Origin: SKVR01 sp046291875
GTDB lineage: Bacteria; Bacteroidota; Bacteroidia; Bacteroidales; UBA7960
Length of the DNA: 64,000 bases
Reading direction: 5' to 3'
NCBI GenBank assembly: GCA_046291875.1
Contig: JBKBSF010000026.1
Span: 5,367-69,366 of the forward strand
The notes under the pieces were generated by a model, which was not told the DNA's origin, searched no databases, and worked only from the letters and a program-made list of their open reading frames with translations. Shown one piece after another: positions 17,228-24,957 of this stretch. A program made the position numbers and the translations under genes. Within the stretch, counting starts at the first letter, position 1. The number at the start of each line of letters is the position of its first letter.

Positions 17228-18739
17228 ATGAAGATTCTCAGTGCGCAACAAATGCGTGAGGCAGACCAGTATACCATTGCCAACGAACCCATTGCTTCAA
17301 TCGATCTGATGGAAAGAGCCTCCAAGGCCTTTTTTGATGCCATTAAACCACGCCTGAAAAAAAACAATCCGATCCATGTCTTTTGCGGGATGGGTAACAA
17401 TGGCGGGGATGGACTGGCCATTGCCCGGATGCTTATTCATGCAGGTTACAAGGCTCAGGTATACAAAGTTCTCCATTCAGATAAAGCATCTGAGGATTTC
17501 ATTATCAACGAAAAACGTCTTACCAAAATGCGCAGGGCACAGTATGCAGAACTGTCGGAAACCGATATACTGCCCTCCCTGTCCTCCGCAGATGTGGTGA
17601 TCGATGCACTTTTCGGCAGTGGATTGAACAGGCCTCTTGAAGGTTTTGCTGCCCGGCTTGTACAACATATCAATAAAAGTGGAGCCAGGGTACTGGCCGT
17701 TGATCTGCCTTCGGGCTTGTTTGCCGACGATAATACCAGCAACAAACCAGAACATATCATCAAGGCAGATTACACTTTTACCTTTCAGCTGCCAAAATTG
17801 TCTTTTCTGTTTCCTGAGAACGAATTTTTTGTGGGCAACTGGCAGGTGCTGGACATAGGACTTGACAAGAGCTTTATCGATCAGCAGCCTTCCGACTTGC
17901 ACTTTCTTCAACCCGAAGAGCTCAGTACCCTCTTTCACAGTCGCAGTCGTTTCTCCCACAAGGGAAATTTTGGCCATGCCCTGCTGTTTGCAGGCAGCCT
18001 GGGTAAGGCTGGAGCAGCAGTGCTCGCGGGCAAGGCATGCCTGAGAATGGGTGCAGGCCTTCTTACCGTTCATGTGCCCGCCTGCAACTATTCCATCCTG
18101 CAAAGCACATTACCCGAGGCGATGGTTTCGGTTGACAGTGACCAGCACTTTGTTTCCGAAACAGGCGATATCAGCCTCTACTCTGCCATAGGTACCGGAC
18201 CCGGACTGGGGCGGGAGCCACAAACGGCCAATGCATTGAAGCTGCTTATACAAAACAGCCGTTGCCCCATGGTACTCGATGCTGATGCGCTGAACATTCT
18301 GGCAGAGAACCCCACCTGGCTTTCCTTTTTGCCTGCTGGCAGCATTCTCACTCCTCATGTTAAGGAGTTTGAACGCCTTACCGGAAAAAGCGCCAATGGA
18401 TGGGAACGATTGCAGAAAGCACGCGAATTTGCTTTCCGCTATGGCTGCTATGTGGTATTGAAAGGAGCTTTTTCAGCAGTGGTAGGCCCCGACAAAAAGG
18501 TGGTATTCAATTCTACAGGCAATCCCGGGCTTGCAACCGGCGGTACAGGTGATGTACTCACAGGAATGATCCTGGGGCTTCTGGCACAGGGCTACACACC
18601 CCGATTCAGTGCCATGGCAGGGGTATTGCTGCATGGACTTGCTGCAGATCTGGCCGTTAGGCGCATTCCAATGGAAAGCCTCATGGCCGGCGATGTGGTA
18701 TCCTTTATTGATAGGGCATTGAAAAAAGTGATCATTTAA
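17228..18739 (+). CDS. nnrD: Bifunctional NAD(P)H-hydrate repair enzyme (epimerase and ADP-dependent dehydratase)
   Basis: 503 residues. The epimerase half (1 to ~210) starts 'MKILSAQQMREAD' and has 'VFCGMGNNGGDGLAIARML', 'DALFGSGLNRPL' and 'AVDLPSGL'. The dehydratase half (~230-503) has 'GHALLFAGSLGKAGAA', 'LDADALNIL', 'LTPHVKEFERLTG' and 'NPGLATGGTGDVLTG', the nucleotide site. The enzyme returns damaged R/S-NAD(P)HX to NAD(P)H. Both sets of motifs are intact. It is divergent from lepB and followed 33 bases later by the TerB/J-domain gene, possibly in one transcript. Confidence 0.96.
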   Translation: MKILSAQQMREADQYTIANEPIASIDLMERASKAFFDAIKPRLKKNNPIHVFCGMGNNGGDGLAIARMLIHAGYKAQVYKVLHSDKASEDFIINEKRLTKMRRAQYAELSETDILPSLSSADVVIDALFGSGLNRPLEGFAARLVQHINKSGARVLAVDLPSGLFADDNTSNKPEHIIKADYTFTFQLPKLSFLFPENEFFVGNWQVLDIGLDKSFIDQQPSDLHFLQPEELSTLFHSRSRFSHKGNFGHALLFAGSLGKAGAAVLAGKACLRMGAGLLTVHVPACNYSILQSTLPEAMVSVDSDQHFVSETGDISLYSAIGTGPGLGREPQTANALKLLIQNSRCPMVLDADALNILAENPTWLSFLPAGSILTPHVKEFERLTGKSANGWERLQKAREFAFRYGCYVVLKGAFSAVVGPDKKVVFNSTGNPGLATGGTGDVLTGMILGLLAQGYTPRFSAMAGVLLHGLAADLAVRRIPMESLMAGDVVSFIDRALKKVII

Positions 18740-18772
18740 CCTTCTCTATTGTTATACAAAGAAAACTTTCTT

Positions 18773-19498
18773 ATGAACAGTTACGGCAAATGGATTCTGG
18801 GAGGCCTTGGGTGGGCCTTTGGTGGCCCTATCGGTGCGATACTGGGATTTCTGATGGGCTCAGCATTCGACAGCATGAACAGCGGCGCCTACGAGTATAA
18901 GCCTGAGCAAATGAGCACACAGCCCGGCGACTTTCGCATCAGCCTGCTGATATTATCGGCAGCCGTTATGAAAGCCGACGGAAAACAGTTGCGCTCTGAA
19001 CTGGATTTCATCAAAGCATTTTTCATTCAGAATTTCGGAGCGGAAGCCACGGTGCATTACATGAAGGCCTTCAAGGATATTCTCAGGCAGGACATACCCG
19101 TAAAGGAGGTGTGCATGCAGATCCGCATGCACATGGATCTTCACAGCCGCTTACAACTGCTGCATTTCCTGTTTGGCATTGCTCTGGCCGATGGTCATGC
19201 ACATCCGCGTGAGGTGCAGGCCATAGAAGAAATTGCCGGATGGCTCAACATCAACTCAAACGATGTGGCAAGCATAAAAAACATGTTTGTAAAGGATACT
19301 CGCAGCGCCTACACCATATTGGAAGTGACCCCTGAGGCCTCTGAGGAGGAGATAAAAAAAGCCTACCGGAATATGGCACTGAAATACCATCCCGACAAAG
19401 TAAGCCATCTGGGTGAGGAGTTTCAGCAAGCCGCCAAAGAAAAATTTCAGCAGGTAAGCGAAGCCTACAATACCATTCGCCGCGAGCGTGGTTTTTAA
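18773..19498 (+). CDS. TerB-like and J-domain co-chaperone protein (DjlA-like)
   Basis: 241 residues. The Gly-rich hydrophobic N-terminus (1-25) may insert in the membrane. A TerB/DjlA-like helical domain follows (~45-165, 'ILSAAVMKADGKQLRSELDFIKAFF' and 'GIALADGHAHPREVQAIEEIA', acidic metal-binding type). The C-terminal J-domain (~183-241) has an intact HPD in 'ALKYHPDKV'. J-domains stimulate Hsp70 ATPase. It converges on, and overlaps by 4 bases, the tandem-AAA gene of the neighbouring cluster. It could be the active J partner for the Hsp70 at 23219, but similar proteins also occur as housekeeping genes. The ATG at 18773 is preferred to an in-frame TTG at 18749. Confidence 0.88.
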   Translation: MNSYGKWILGGLGWAFGGPIGAILGFLMGSAFDSMNSGAYEYKPEQMSTQPGDFRISLLILSAAVMKADGKQLRSELDFIKAFFIQNFGAEATVHYMKAFKDILRQDIPVKEVCMQIRMHMDLHSRLQLLHFLFGIALADGHAHPREVQAIEEIAGWLNINSNDVASIKNMFVKDTRSAYTILEVTPEASEEEIKKAYRNMALKYHPDKVSHLGEEFQQAAKEKFQQVSEAYNTIRRERGF

Positions 19499-22194
19499 TC
19501 CATACTCACCTGACGCCGTGCAGAAAACCCGATAGATGGCCGGCTCTGCAACAGATCGGTGCCTGATGCAAATTCCATTACATCTTCTGCCTCAAGGGTT
19601 TCCATCATCTGCAGGCTGCGCTGTGCCGGCACAATGGATCCCATCCTGAGTAGCTGATTGCGGATAGCCTTCTCTACCACTTTACGCACAAAGCGTGCAT
19701 TGCCAAAAAAACGGTCGCGATGTTGCACATGCCAGCCAAAGTAATCCTGCAGGATCTTCATAGCTTCGGCGGTAGGTTGTATCCCTTTCTGTCTGAACAT
19801 GCTGAGGGCAATATAGCCTAACTCTTCATGGGTGTAGTCCTCAAACATGATATGATTGTCAAAACGCGATCTCAATCCTGGGTTCACATCCAGAAAATTT
19901 TGCATCTCCTGGGTATAACCAGCCATAATCACGGCAAAGGAGCCTCTGTTGTCCTCCATTTTTTTGAGCAGGGTTTCAATGGCTTCGGTACCAAAATCAC
20001 CATTCCCTTTTCCCTGTATCAGAGAGTATGCTTCATCAATAAACAATACTCCTCCCATGGCACTTTCAATTACTTCACTGGTTTTTATTGCCGTTTGGCC
20101 CACGTGCCCAGCCACCAGGTTTTCGCGGTTGCATTCTACCAGGTGCCCCCTTTCCAGCACACCCAGAGCCTTGAAAAGCTCTGCCATCAGCCGTGCAATG
20201 GTAGTTTTACCTGTGCCGGGATTGCCCAGGAACACATTATGCAAGCTAAAAGTATTGAGGATATTGCGATTGATCTCCTTGTGGTATCGAACCAGTTTTA
20301 CAAGATCGTTGATCTCTTCTTTCACCCGTGTTATTCCGGTGAGTTCGTTTACCTGTGCCAGGGTACGCCCCAGCAATTCTTCGTTGATAGGCAGATCAAC
20401 AGATTTGCCTCCCGTGCGGGTCGATATGTTATCAAAATCTCTCCTTTCAAGGGTAGAGATATGCGAGAGAGAGAGTTTTTCTGGATCAGGGGTCTTCATT
20501 ACCCTGACCCCCAGATTGAGCTGAGCCGATTCTATGACAGAACCCACCAGGCGGGCATTGCCAAAAGATTTATCGCGGTTGCGGTATTCTTCGCTGAGTA
20601 TCTGCCGCAAGGTATACTCCGCATCGTTGCTGATGGTAAGGCGTTTGCGGGCAGCCTTCACCCGTGCAATCTGCAAAAGCTCTTCGGGGGTATAATCGGG
20701 AAACTCATAAATATTCTGGAAGCGGGAGCGCAGCCCGGGGTTGAACTCCAGAAAGTGCTTCATTTCCCTGGGATACCCGGCTACAATCACTGCCAGGTCG
20801 CCGGGTCCGTCAGACATTTCGCGCAGGATGATCTCCAGGCACTCTTTCCCGAAATCCTTTTCATCACCCTTACGGCTGAGCGCATAAGCCTCATCAATAA
20901 ACAATATTCCACCTCTTGCCTTTTCAATTACATCCTGGGTCATGGGAGCTGTATCACCGATAAAACGGCCAATGAGTGAAGAGCGGTCGGCTTCGAAGAC
21001 CGTGTCGCGCGACAGAAGCCCCAGCTTGTGATAGATCTTGCCCAGGGTGCGGGCTACGGTAGTTTTTCCGGTACCCGGATTGCCCATAAAGACCGCATGG
21101 AGGTTTATTTTGTCGGGATTACCAAGCCCTTTTTGTTCCAGCAGCTGGTTGTATTTTACAAATGCAATGTACTCATTCAGTCGTTTGCGAATGGGATCCA
21201 GCCCCACCATACCCTCAAGCCCGGCCAACAGATTGTTGTAATTGAGCTCACGCTCTTCTTCTGTTACAGGCTCCTGGGCGGTTTTAACATGTATATCGGG
21301 TTTGCCCGAGGGTTGCACGGATGGAGTTTCCTGCCGGGTCTCCAGGCGGGTAGATCCTCTTTGCTCTTTGGCTCCTACCTGGAAAGAAGTGGAAGCAATC
21401 TTGTGCCCCATAAACCATACATCAAGGTAATAATGATCGTCGAACCAGGTAATCTGGCTCTCGTGCCCGATACCAGCCTCCATGCGGAACAGGTTGTTTA
21501 CATTCCATGTTTCCACAGACTGGCAGACCACTTTGGTACCCAACAACTGACGGGCATCGTTAAAAAAGTGAAAAACAAACTCTCCCAGCCAGGGAGTATC
21601 TTCAGGGATGCGATTTTCTATCTCAAGCTCGGCCCAGACAAACCGGGTTGCATCGCGCCTGAAGGTTGTGAGATACTGCCGGCGATCCAGTGGGTCTGGT
21701 TCCGGGCCCGACTCAAACATCCGCAAGGAATACACATTCAGATAGGGATTGTTGCTGGCATTTACAACACCATAATCATGCATGTAAAAAAAGGTATAAT
21801 CTGCAAGCTTGTTATTGATCCATGCCTCCCAGCGGTATACCCCTGTAGACCAGTTCTTGCCCGGAGTTTCATTTCCCCAGTTGTCGGTAATTACCACAAC
21901 ATTCTCATCCTGGCTGATGGTTTTATCAAACTCCTCCACCGACAACATTACCGGTTCGTCGTCCTGCAATTTGTAGAGAATCAATTCAATGTGGGCTTTC
22001 CAGTCTTTTTCATCAAATTTCTTGTTGAAAAAACGAAAATCAACATACATAAAACCAACTTCATTCACTTCATATACCGAACGGTACAACCGGCGCTCAT
22101 TATGCAGCTTTACCTGCGAGATATAACATTGCAGGCTTTTGCACTTAAAGAAATCAGATTGCAGATACTTTTCTGCAAAATAGGGATCGGACAT
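19495..22194 (-). CDS. Tandem AAA+ ATPase of the CbxX/CfqX (SpoVK) type
   Basis: 899 residues. The N-terminal ~290 residues are a beta-rich region with two similar halves (each with a W-Y/F-x-D core), which I do not recognise. Two AAA+ modules follow: Walker A GNPGTGKT at ~371-378 and again at ~657-664, each with Walker B 'GGVLFIDEAYSL' or 'GGILFIDEAYAL' and arginine-finger 'NPGLRSRF'. This CbxX/SpoVK subgroup includes Rubisco activases and type VII-associated ATPases, which remodel protein complexes. Divergent from the grpE-Hsp70 operon across a 323-base gap. I take it as part of the same functional cluster. Confidence 0.9.
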   Translation of the reverse strand: MSDPYFAEKYLQSDFFKCKSLQCYISQVKLHNERRLYRSVYEVNEVGFMYVDFRFFNKKFDEKDWKAHIELILYKLQDDEPVMLSVEEFDKTISQDENVVVITDNWGNETPGKNWSTGVYRWEAWINNKLADYTFFYMHDYGVVNASNNPYLNVYSLRMFESGPEPDPLDRRQYLTTFRRDATRFVWAELEIENRIPEDTPWLGEFVFHFFNDARQLLGTKVVCQSVETWNVNNLFRMEAGIGHESQITWFDDHYYLDVWFMGHKIASTSFQVGAKEQRGSTRLETRQETPSVQPSGKPDIHVKTAQEPVTEEERELNYNNLLAGLEGMVGLDPIRKRLNEYIAFVKYNQLLEQKGLGNPDKINLHAVFMGNPGTGKTTVARTLGKIYHKLGLLSRDTVFEADRSSLIGRFIGDTAPMTQDVIEKARGGILFIDEAYALSRKGDEKDFGKECLEIILREMSDGPGDLAVIVAGYPREMKHFLEFNPGLRSRFQNIYEFPDYTPEELLQIARVKAARKRLTISNDAEYTLRQILSEEYRNRDKSFGNARLVGSVIESAQLNLGVRVMKTPDPEKLSLSHISTLERRDFDNISTRTGGKSVDLPINEELLGRTLAQVNELTGITRVKEEINDLVKLVRYHKEINRNILNTFSLHNVFLGNPGTGKTTIARLMAELFKALGVLERGHLVECNRENLVAGHVGQTAIKTSEVIESAMGGVLFIDEAYSLIQGKGNGDFGTEAIETLLKKMEDNRGSFAVIMAGYTQEMQNFLDVNPGLRSRFDNHIMFEDYTHEELGYIALSMFRQKGIQPTAEAMKILQDYFGWHVQHRDRFFGNARFVRKVVEKAIRNQLLRMGSIVPAQRSLQMMETLEAEDVMEFASGTDLLQSRPSIGFSARRQVSMD

Positions 22195-22517
22195 GCTCTG
22201 GGAGTTTGATTACCCTGCAAAGTAAATGTAAAAATCCCTTATTCTGCAAACCAGAGGAAGGCTCTCCCTTGTTTTTTCTTATTTGTAATTAGTCTGAATA
22301 AAAATACATCCATTTTGATACACAATCCGACCCATTCAACGATTTATCTTTATATTTGACACATTGAGGGGGTTTTATCGTAATGCTTCAGCCAGAGGAG
22401 GAAAACAAAACGCTGCAACAACGGTATTGACCCGGATCCATTAAGCCCCACTGAGGGAGATCCATCCTTACACCCAGCAAACCAATAACTCAAGAGAAAC
22501 CAAAAGCCTATTTTGCA
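22195..22517. promoter_or_regulatory. Divergent intergenic region between the AAA gene and the chaperone-GTPase operon
   Basis: 323 bases without a credible gene. On the plus strand TATATTTG at 22351-22358 matches the -7 consensus and would give a leader of ~155 bases before the GrpE ATG. On the minus strand only a partial match (TTACTTTG, about 20 bases before the AAA ATG) is seen. A 15-codon open frame at 22383-22430 exists in the leader but has no supporting evidence. Confidence 0.5.
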
Positions 22518-23198
22518 ATGCAATTACATGAAGAGAATCCTGACGAAACCAAGTCCGGACATGACGGTTCGGATCAGGAAAACAAAGCAGTGACCCCATG
22601 GCCGGAAGAACAACCCCATGACACATGCACGCCACCGGATCCGGCTAACACCCACACCTCCGGGGAAGAAACGCCCCAGATTCCCGACAAAGACCTTTGC
22701 TACGAAGACATTCGGCACCTTGTAATTGAACTGGCCCAACATTTTGAGGCCAAACTTAAGTACGACAAGCATAAGGAGCTCATCATAGATCGCCTTCACA
22801 AAGAGAATCAGGCTTTCAAAGAGGATCTTTACAAAAAGCTGCTCAAACCACTGCTCATGGAGATCATAATGCTGTATGACGATTACTCCAGGCTCAGCCA
22901 TCAATATGCCGCAATGCCCTCAGAGGATGAAACCTGCAAAAAGATGCTTCACCATTTTGGCATGATCCACCAGGATCTGGAGGACATCCTTTACAAATAT
23001 GGTGTTGAAGCTTATGAGGTGGCAGGGGAAACTCTGGATGCTTCGCGACAGAAAGTGATCCAAACCGTTCCTGCTGCCGATGCTTCGCTCGACAAAACCC
23101 TTTGCCAACGATTAAAAAAGGGGTTTGAATGGGAAGGCACGCTGCTGCGCCCCGAACACATCTCCTGTTACGTTTACAAACCCACCGAAAACCTATAA
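22518..23198 (+). CDS. GrpE-like nucleotide exchange factor
   Basis: 226 residues. An acidic, Pro-rich, probably disordered N-terminus (1-60) precedes a long helix (~65-115, coiled-coil type) and a GrpE-like beta domain at the end ('YGVEAYEVAGETLDASRQKVIQTVPAADASL', 'KGFEWEGTLLRPEHISCYVY'). The 'G-x-x-x-x-x-x-LRPE-x-V/I-x-V' ending is typical of GrpE. GrpE proteins release ADP from Hsp70. It is the first gene of the operon and lies 20 bases before the Hsp70 gene, so it probably serves that Hsp70 specifically rather than being the cell's main GrpE. Confidence 0.85.
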   Translation: MQLHEENPDETKSGHDGSDQENKAVTPWPEEQPHDTCTPPDPANTHTSGEETPQIPDKDLCYEDIRHLVIELAQHFEAKLKYDKHKELIIDRLHKENQAFKEDLYKKLLKPLLMEIIMLYDDYSRLSHQYAAMPSEDETCKKMLHHFGMIHQDLEDILYKYGVEAYEVAGETLDASRQKVIQTVPAADASLDKTLCQRLKKGFEWEGTLLRPEHISCYVYKPTENL

Positions 23199-23218
23199 CA
23201 AACTTCAAATCCGATACC

Positions 23219-24880
23219 ATGGAAAAAATTTACGGAATCGATCTGGGAACCACCTATTCCTGCATAGCACATGTGGACGAATTTGGCAAACCTGTTATCA
23301 TTGCCAATATGGAAAATGAACGTACCACACCCTCGGTAATTTTCCTTGAAACGCCCGAAAACATTATTGTAGGTACAGAAGCCAAAAATCAACTCAGGGC
23401 AGAGCCTCAAAAGGTTGCCAGCTTTATCAAACGCAATATGGGCGATCCGCATTTTATTTTCCATTGCCACAACCGCGACTACCGCCCCGAGGAGTTATCA
23501 GCATACATATTGCGCAAACTGGCCCACGACGCTTCAGAAAAAATGGGTCAGGAGGTAAAAAATGTGGTCATTACCTGCCCTGCTTACTTTGGCATCAATG
23601 AACGCGAGGCTACCCGAAAAGCAGGGCAGCTGGCTGGATTGAATGTGATGCATATCATCAACGAACCCACCTCTGCCGCACTGGCTTACGGAATGGAGCA
23701 GGTACAGGACCAGACAGTACTGGTTTACGACCTGGGAGGTGGAACCTTTGATGTAACCATTATCTCTGTAAAACAAGATGCCATTGAGGTTGTGGTAACC
23801 GGTGGAGACCATAACCTGGGTGGCAAAAACTGGGACAACTCTCTTATGGAGTACCTCTCGGCACAATTCCTTGAAAAAACAGGACTGGAACCCGAAACCA
23901 ATATCTTTGCCAGCCCCGAAACCTATGGAGATCTGCAGATTGGTGCAGAGAATGCGAAAAAAACACTCAGCCAGCGCGATAAAACCCGGGTAACCATACT
24001 CTGGGAAACCTACCGCGAGGCCGTTGAAGTAAGCCGGGAAACATTTGACGATATCACTGCTGCACACCTACAGCGCACTATTATGCTAACAGATCAGTTG
24101 CTGGAGGAAGCCAAAGCCAAAAATGTTTTTGATTTCGATAAGATACTGCTGGTGGGAGGCTCCACCCGTATGCCACAAATCAGCCAGGCCCTGGAGATGA
24201 GATTTCCGGGAAAAACCATAGAGTTTTTCGATCCCGACGAATCAGTTGCCAAAGGTGCTGCCATTTATGGCCACAACCTTATGATCAACGGTGAGTTGAT
24301 CAAACGACTGGCAAACGCCATGGGTGTAAACACCCACGATATTGACCTTGAAAATGTGCCCCGCGAACACAAGGAAAAAGTGGTAAATCAACTGGCCGGC
24401 GAAATGGGTACAACCACGCACGCCATCATCAAAAGCGGGATCAAGATCACCAATGTGGTTAGCAAAACCTTTGGAGTAAAAACTTTCAACTCAGAGCTCA
24501 ACCGTACTGTGGTCTTCAACATGATCATGAAACAAACTGCTGTGCCGGCTGAAATAACGGATCATTTCGAAACCCTTTCCGACAATCAGCGCTCGGTTGA
24601 GATTGCCATTTTTGAGAACGAAACCACCCGCGAATGGGTAGAAATTGCCGATGCGGTAAAACTGGGTGAGGGCTCCATAGAGGGCCTCCCGGCCCATCTG
24701 CCCAAAGGGTCGCCCATCGAAATTACATTCCGGATCAATGCGGAAGGGCGACTTGAAGTTCATGCCATTGAAACTACCGGCAAAAACGAATGCCAGCTTA
24801 CCATAGAAACCACCTCGGTAATCAGCGATGATGAAATGAGCCGGGTAATGCAGCGCAACCTCAACACACGTGTTTCCTGA
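23219..24880 (+). CDS. Hsp70-family ATPase lacking the C-terminal lid
   Basis: 553 residues. ATPase domain 1 to ~350 with phosphate-1 'GIDLGTTYS', phosphate-2 'YDLGGGTFDVTII' (~172-184), 'ITCPAYF', 'IINEPTSAALAYG' and the adenosine motif 'VGGSTRMPQI' (~310). A ~60-residue helical insert (~350-408) replaces the short DnaK linker. The substrate-binding beta domain follows ('TFGVKTFNSELN', 'GSPIEITFRINAEGRLEVHA'), and the protein ends there, ~80 residues short of DnaK and without a helical lid. The ATG at 23219 begins 'MEKIYGIDLGT'; the longer frame from 23129 overlaps grpE and is unlikely. A substrate-dedicated Hsp70 is the likely reading. Confidence 0.93.
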   Translation: MEKIYGIDLGTTYSCIAHVDEFGKPVIIANMENERTTPSVIFLETPENIIVGTEAKNQLRAEPQKVASFIKRNMGDPHFIFHCHNRDYRPEELSAYILRKLAHDASEKMGQEVKNVVITCPAYFGINEREATRKAGQLAGLNVMHIINEPTSAALAYGMEQVQDQTVLVYDLGGGTFDVTIISVKQDAIEVVVTGGDHNLGGKNWDNSLMEYLSAQFLEKTGLEPETNIFASPETYGDLQIGAENAKKTLSQRDKTRVTILWETYREAVEVSRETFDDITAAHLQRTIMLTDQLLEEAKAKNVFDFDKILLVGGSTRMPQISQALEMRFPGKTIEFFDPDESVAKGAAIYGHNLMINGELIKRLANAMGVNTHDIDLENVPREHKEKVVNQLAGEMGTTTHAIIKSGIKITNVVSKTFGVKTFNSELNRTVVFNMIMKQTAVPAEITDHFETLSDNQRSVEIAIFENETTREWVEIADAVKLGEGSIEGLPAHLPKGSPIEITFRINAEGRLEVHAIETTGKNECQLTIETTSVISDDEMSRVMQRNLNTRVS

Positions 24881-24957
24881 TCTTCAGGTTATACATGACG
24901 CCTGTGGTGCTGAGTATTAATCCTGGCACCTGTTAGCTCATCCTCAATGTTAGTGTT

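Noticed and set aside
19828..22209. Long plus-strand open frames of 383 and 393 codons
   Set aside because: Antisense to the tandem-AAA ATPase with complete Walker motifs; no recognisable domains.
22383..22430. 15-codon open frame in the leader of the GrpE gene
   Set aside because: Too short to support; no regulatory codon run and no terminator after it.
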